DNA of 9,610 nucleotides. Source: an uncultured Stenotrophomonas sp. (lineage in GTDB: Bacteria; Pseudomonadota; Gammaproteobacteria; Xanthomonadales; Xanthomonadaceae). Shown in pieces: positions 6,931-9,610 of this stretch. Under the pieces are notes generated by a model. That model ran no database searches, was not told the origin of the DNA, and saw nothing but the letters and a program-made list of their open reading frames with translations. A program made the translations under genes and the position numbers. Every line of letters begins with the position of its first letter. The first letter of the stretch is position 1. The DNA lies in the NCBI GenBank assembly GCA_946223375.1, contig CAMICU010000134.1, positions 1 to 9,610 of the forward strand, given 5' to 3'.

Positions 6931-8328
6931 TCACTGGCAGGCGCGGATCAGCAGGTTTTCTTCCAGCGCGTGCAGCAGCGCTTCCTGCTCCAGGGACTGG
7001 ACGAAGCCCGGCTCGATGGTGCGCAGCCGGCGCAGTGCTTCCTCTGCGGTAAGCCCCTGCTGGATCAGCCAGGCGGCCAGCACCAGGCCGGTGCGGCCGA
7101 GCCCGGCCAGGCAGTGCACGGCCACGACCTCGCCCTGGCGCAGCATCAGCGCGATCTTGGCCAGCAGCAGCTTGGCCCACAGCAGCGGCGGTGCGCTGCG
7201 GTCGGCGATGCCCAGGTGATAGCTGCGCAGGCCATGACGGGCCAGCAGTTCGGTGCACATCGGGTTTTCGGTGAGGTTGACCAGCACCGTCACCCCCATG
7301 CCGCGCAGCAGGGCGAGGTCATGGTCGGGGGCAAACACCACGCCCGGCATCGGGCAACCGGCCAGCCGCCCGGGCTCCAGCCAGTGGAAGCCGTTGGGCC
7401 CCCGGCGTGAGGGCGTGGCCTGCAGCCGGACCGCAGCGGGCGCGGTCCGCACAGGCGCGGGCGGTGCGATACCGACGTCGGTATCGGGCCGCACGGGGGC
7501 GGTGCTTACCGGTACCGGCACGGCGACGTCATCGGCCAGTTCCTCGGCGTGGGCATCCGGTGCGGGGACATGGCAGCTGCCGGTGCGCAGGAACTGCGCC
7601 AACACCGGGTGCTGGTCTTCATTGGCGAAGAATGCGTCGGCCGTTGCATCCACCTGGATATGGCCGCCGGCCAGCAGCACCACCCGCGAGGCGATGCGGC
7701 GGGCCTGGCCCTGGTGGTGCAGGCTGACCAAACAGGCATGGTGCGCAGCCAGGCGCTGGATCAGCGCCAGCACCGCCTCGGCCTCGTCGGCGCCGAGCTC
7801 GCTGGTGGGTTCGTCGATCAGCAGCAGCGCACTGCCGGTGAACGCCGCACGCAGGATGGCCAGCTGCCGTGCCAGGCCGCGCGGCAGATCGATCACGCGT
7901 TGCTGCAGGCGTTCCACCAGGGCCGGAGCGCCAAGCGCCAGCAGCCGTTCGCTGACCGCCTCCCGCAGCGCCAGCGGCGTTGCGTGGCCCTGCTGGCGCA
8001 GCGCCGCGGCCAGGTTCTCCAGGACGCTGAAGCCCAGTTCGCGTGGCTGCTGCTGCACCAGTGCCGGCGGCGAGCTTGCCTGCGCCAGCGGCTGGCCACG
8101 GAACAGCAGCTGGCCCCAGTGTTCGCCGTGGGCGCTGTGCTGGCCGGCCAGTGCATGCAGCAACGAGGACTTGCCGGTACCGGCCGGGCCCATCAGCACC
8201 ACCACGCCGGCACCGTCGAGGGTCAGGTCAAGGTTGGCATGCACGATGCGGCGGCCGCGGCGCATGCCCCAGGCCTGGAGCTGCAGCAGGGGAGCGTTGC
8301 GGGAGGGGGTGGGACTGAGCGGGGGCAT
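6931..8328 (-). CDS. ABC-type ATPase fused to a DUSP23-like dual-specificity phosphatase
   Basis: The product is 465 residues with two catalytic domains. Residues 14 to about 248 are an ABC nucleotide-binding domain: Walker A GPAGTGKSS (47-55), Q-loop QQQP near 92, Walker B LLLIDEP (168-174) and H-loop SLHH (202-205). The signature is degenerate (LPRGLARQL at 148-156 instead of LSGGQ) and the D-loop reads SELG. A Pro/Ala/Val-rich linker runs from about 254 to 310. Residues 313-465 match atypical dual-specificity phosphatases close to DUSP23: FHWLEPGRLAGCPMPG near 314, likely general acid D376 in IADRSAPP, and the P-loop HCLAGLGRTG (405-414) with nucleophile C406 and R412. The expected activity is dephosphorylation of phospho-Ser/Thr/Tyr, perhaps gated by ATP; the target is unknown. 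There are no transmembrane segments and no permease gene is nearby, so it need not be a transporter. The ATG is the first in frame; its Shine-Dalgarno is weak. A promoter lies at 8389-8416. Confidence 0.88.
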   Translation of the reverse strand: MPPLSPTPSRNAPLLQLQAWGMRRGRRIVHANLDLTLDGAGVVVLMGPAGTGKSSLLHALAGQHSAHGEHWGQLLFRGQPLAQASSPPALVQQQPRELGFSVLENLAAALRQQGHATPLALREAVSERLLALGAPALVERLQQRVIDLPRGLARQLAILRAAFTGSALLLIDEPTSELGADEAEAVLALIQRLAAHHACLVSLHHQGQARRIASRVVLLAGGHIQVDATADAFFANEDQHPVLAQFLRTGSCHVPAPDAHAEELADDVAVPVPVSTAPVRPDTDVGIAPPAPVRTAPAAVRLQATPSRRGPNGFHWLEPGRLAGCPMPGVVFAPDHDLALLRGMGVTVLVNLTENPMCTELLARHGLRSYHLGIADRSAPPLLWAKLLLAKIALMLRQGEVVAVHCLAGLGRTGLVLAAWLIQQGLTAEEALRRLRTIEPGFVQSLEQEALLHALEENLLIRACQ

Positions 8329-8388
8329 GGAGCTGGGGGACGCGTCGATTGCGGGAAACGACGGCGAACATGACGAAAGAAGGCGGCC

Positions 8389-8416
8389 AGTATGGTTGGC
8401 GGCGCATTCAAGTCAA
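8389..8416 (-). promoter_or_regulatory. Sigma-70-type promoter of the ABC-phosphatase gene
   Basis: On the minus strand TTGACT (8416-8411, five of six consensus bases) is followed after 16 bases by CATACT (8394-8389, four of six). It sits in the most AT-rich stretch of the window, just upstream of the gene. The predicted transcript starts near 8382, giving a leader of about 54 bases to the ATG. Confidence 0.6.
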
Positions 8417-8432
8417 TTTGATTTTGCTGTGA

Positions 8433-8451
8433 GTGACTGCGAGGCAGTCAC
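8433..8451. promoter_or_regulatory. Perfect 8-bp inverted repeat upstream of the promoter
   Basis: GTGACTGC-GAG-GCAGTCAC lies 16 bases upstream of the -35 box at 8411-8416, centred about 60 bases before the predicted transcript start. It could be an operator for a dimeric regulator. It could also be an RNA hairpin ending the DUF4426 transcript, but no T-run follows on the minus strand. The rest of the gap to 8568 is GC-rich with no gene seen. Confidence 0.45.
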
Positions 8452-8568
8452 ACCGGCGTGCACCGACGCGTGCGCAGCGCTGCCGCGGCACGCTGCCGGC
8501 AACGCTCTGGGCGGGGAATCGCCGCGGCCTGCGTGGCCGTGGCGCGCGTCACGCGGTTTGCACGGTGT

Positions 8569-9033
8569 TCAGAAACTGCGGTCGAAGCGGATGCTGCCCT
8601 TGCCCGCCTCGGCATCGACCTGCAGGTCGATCCGCAGTTGGTCGTGGGGGTGCGCCTGCACCAGGCCGATCAGGTCGGTGTAGGCGCCGGTGCGGACCTC
8701 GCGCAGGGCGATCTGCTGGCGCTTGCCCGACAGGTCCACCGCGCTCGCTTCCACGCGACCGGCGGTGGGGTGTTCCTCGCCGTCCCCCAGCCGGCGCAGC
8801 GCCACCACCAGCAAGGCCTGGTTGCGTTCGCGGCCAACCCCGTAGCTGCGTGCGACCGCGTCGTTCATCGCCAGCGTCGGCAGCAGGTTGAAGTGGACGC
8901 GCAGCCCGCCGCCGAGGTCGGCATGCGTGGGCTGTGCCACCACCGGCATGGCCGGGCGCGGCGTTTCCTGCCCGCTGCAGCCCGCCAGTCCCAGCAGCGT
9001 GACCGACAGCAGCGTGGTGATCAGTCGGGGCAT
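8569..9033 (-). CDS. DUF4426 family lipoprotein
   Basis: The product is 154 residues. The N-terminus is a clear lipoprotein signal: MPRLITTLLSVTLLGLAGC, with lipobox LAGC, C19 lipidated and Ser at +2 (outer membrane expected). The mature part fits DUF4426, a small beta-rich periplasmic family of unknown function: LRVHFNLLPTLAM near 44, VARSYGVGRERNQALLVVAL near 60 and a final GSIRFDRSF. AGGAG on the minus strand (9044-9040) is six bases from the ATG. The gene lies 57 bases downstream of proC on the same strand and is probably co-transcribed. DUF4426 genes are known in the proC-metX neighbourhood of other gammaproteobacteria, which agrees with this placement. Function unknown. Confidence 0.87.
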   Translation of the reverse strand: MPRLITTLLSVTLLGLAGCSGQETPRPAMPVVAQPTHADLGGGLRVHFNLLPTLAMNDAVARSYGVGRERNQALLVVALRRLGDGEEHPTAGRVEASAVDLSGKRQQIALREVRTGAYTDLIGLVQAHPHDQLRIDLQVDAEAGKGSIRFDRSF

Positions 9034-9090
9034 CGGTTTCTCCTGGGCGTGCGGGTCGGTGCCGGTATGCCGGCCGGGCCGGTGTGCGGA

Positions 9091-9610
9091 TCAGTCGTTG
9101 GCGGCGGAGAGCTCACCGCCGCGCCGTGCGGCCGCGGCGATGGCGCGCGCGGTCAGCGCCTCGAAGCCGCCAGCCTGGAAGGTTTCGATCGCGGCCTGGG
9201 TGGTGCCGCCCGGCGAGGTGACCCGGCGGCGCAGTTCGGCCGGGGCCTCGCCGGCTTCGGTCAGCATGCGTGCCGCGCCCAGCACGGTGTCCAGCACCAG
9301 CACGCGGGCGGCATCGGCGGGCAGGCCCTGTTCGATCGCGGCCGCTTCCATCGCCTCGGCCAGCAGGAACACATAGGCCGGGCCACTGCCGGAGACCGCG
9401 GTCACTGCATCCATCCTGTCCTCGCTGTCGATCCGCACCGTGCGCCCGGCGCTGGTCAGTACCTGTTCGGCCTGGCGCTGCTGCACCGCGGACACCCGTG
9501 CATTGGCGAACAGGCCGGTCACGCCTGCGCCGAGCAGGGCCGGCGTGTTGGGCATGGCGCGGACGATCGCTGGCTCGCCACCGAGCCAGCGCTGCAGCTG
9601 TGCGGCGGTG
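9091..9610 (-). CDS. proC: Pyrroline-5-carboxylate reductase, C-terminal part (5' end outside window)
   Basis: About 172 residues are visible; the frame is still open at the right edge, so the N-terminal NADP-binding Rossmann domain lies outside. The visible part is the C-terminal dimerisation/catalytic domain, with the family motifs IVRAMPNTPALLGAG, AVSGSGPAYVFLLAEAM and TSPGGTTQAA. ProC reduces delta-1-pyrroline-5-carboxylate to L-proline with NAD(P)H in the cytoplasm, the last step of proline synthesis. The internal Met at 9555 is part of the MPNTPA motif, not the start. The DUF4426 lipoprotein gene follows after 57 bases. No frameshift or missing motif is seen. Confidence 0.95.
   Translation of the reverse strand, partial: TAAQLQRWLGGEPAIVRAMPNTPALLGAGVTGLFANARVSAVQQRQAEQVLTSAGRTVRIDSEDRMDAVTAVSGSGPAYVFLLAEAMEAAAIEQGLPADAARVLVLDTVLGAARMLTEAGEAPAELRRRVTSPGGTTQAAIETFQAGGFEALTARAIAAAARRGGELSAAND

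Noticed and set aside
8329..8371. Short minus-strand upstream frame starting at ATG 8371 in the leader of the ABC-phosphatase gene
   Set aside because: About 47 codons, Pro/Arg-rich, no ribosome binding site seen and overlapping the main gene in another frame; a regulatory uORF cannot be supported.
7253..8683. Long plus-strand open frame across the ABC-phosphatase gene
   Set aside because: Ser/Arg/Ala-rich shadow frame that also crosses the promoter region; the minus strand has Walker and phosphatase motifs in order.
1..9610. CRISPR array, tRNA/rRNA genes, insertion sequences or integrase
   Set aside because: No regularly spaced direct repeats outside the adhesin coding repeats, no tRNA-like cloverleaf and no transposase or integrase motifs were seen on either strand.

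Overview
This GC-rich window has six complete protein genes and two that run off its edges. It suggests a gammaproteobacterial chromosome, most likely Xanthomonadaceae or close relatives (Stenotrophomonas, Xanthomonas, Lysobacter). That guess rests on base composition, the types of proteins and the proC / DUF4426 pairing; it is an inference, not a species call.

Left part (1-3069, + strand). The window opens inside the C-terminal part of a large filamentous-hemagglutinin-like surface protein made of glycine-rich beta-helix repeats. It ends in a basic/hydrophobic C-terminal module carrying the only two cysteines in the visible part. Thirty-four bases after its stop is tssA, a type VI secretion assembly protein of the short TssA1-like class. 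A strong intrinsic terminator at 3231-3254 closes this unit.

Middle (3378-6388, + strand). Two genes overlap by an ATGA. The first is a membrane protein with three N-terminal transmembrane helices and a periplasmic DUF4105 (Lnb N-terminal-like) cysteine/histidine domain. The second is a 654-residue lipoprotein with a C-terminal alpha/beta-hydrolase domain and a readable Ser-Asp-His triad. They probably act together at the periplasmic face of the envelope.

Right-middle (6443-8328, - strand, convergent to the lipoprotein). A gene for an ABC-type ATPase fused to a DUSP23-like dual-specificity phosphatase has its own promoter (8389-8416). It is followed by a terminator/attenuator (6874-6914) and then by a small protein with the secondary-structure order of a Roadblock/LC7 domain. 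An ATPase-phosphatase fusion next to a Roadblock-like protein is the most unusual content here and could be a small signalling module.

Right edge (8569-9610, - strand). proC (pyrroline-5-carboxylate reductase, its 5' part outside the window) and a DUF4426 lipoprotein look like conserved core chromosome. The accessory block therefore probably ends near 8450-8568.
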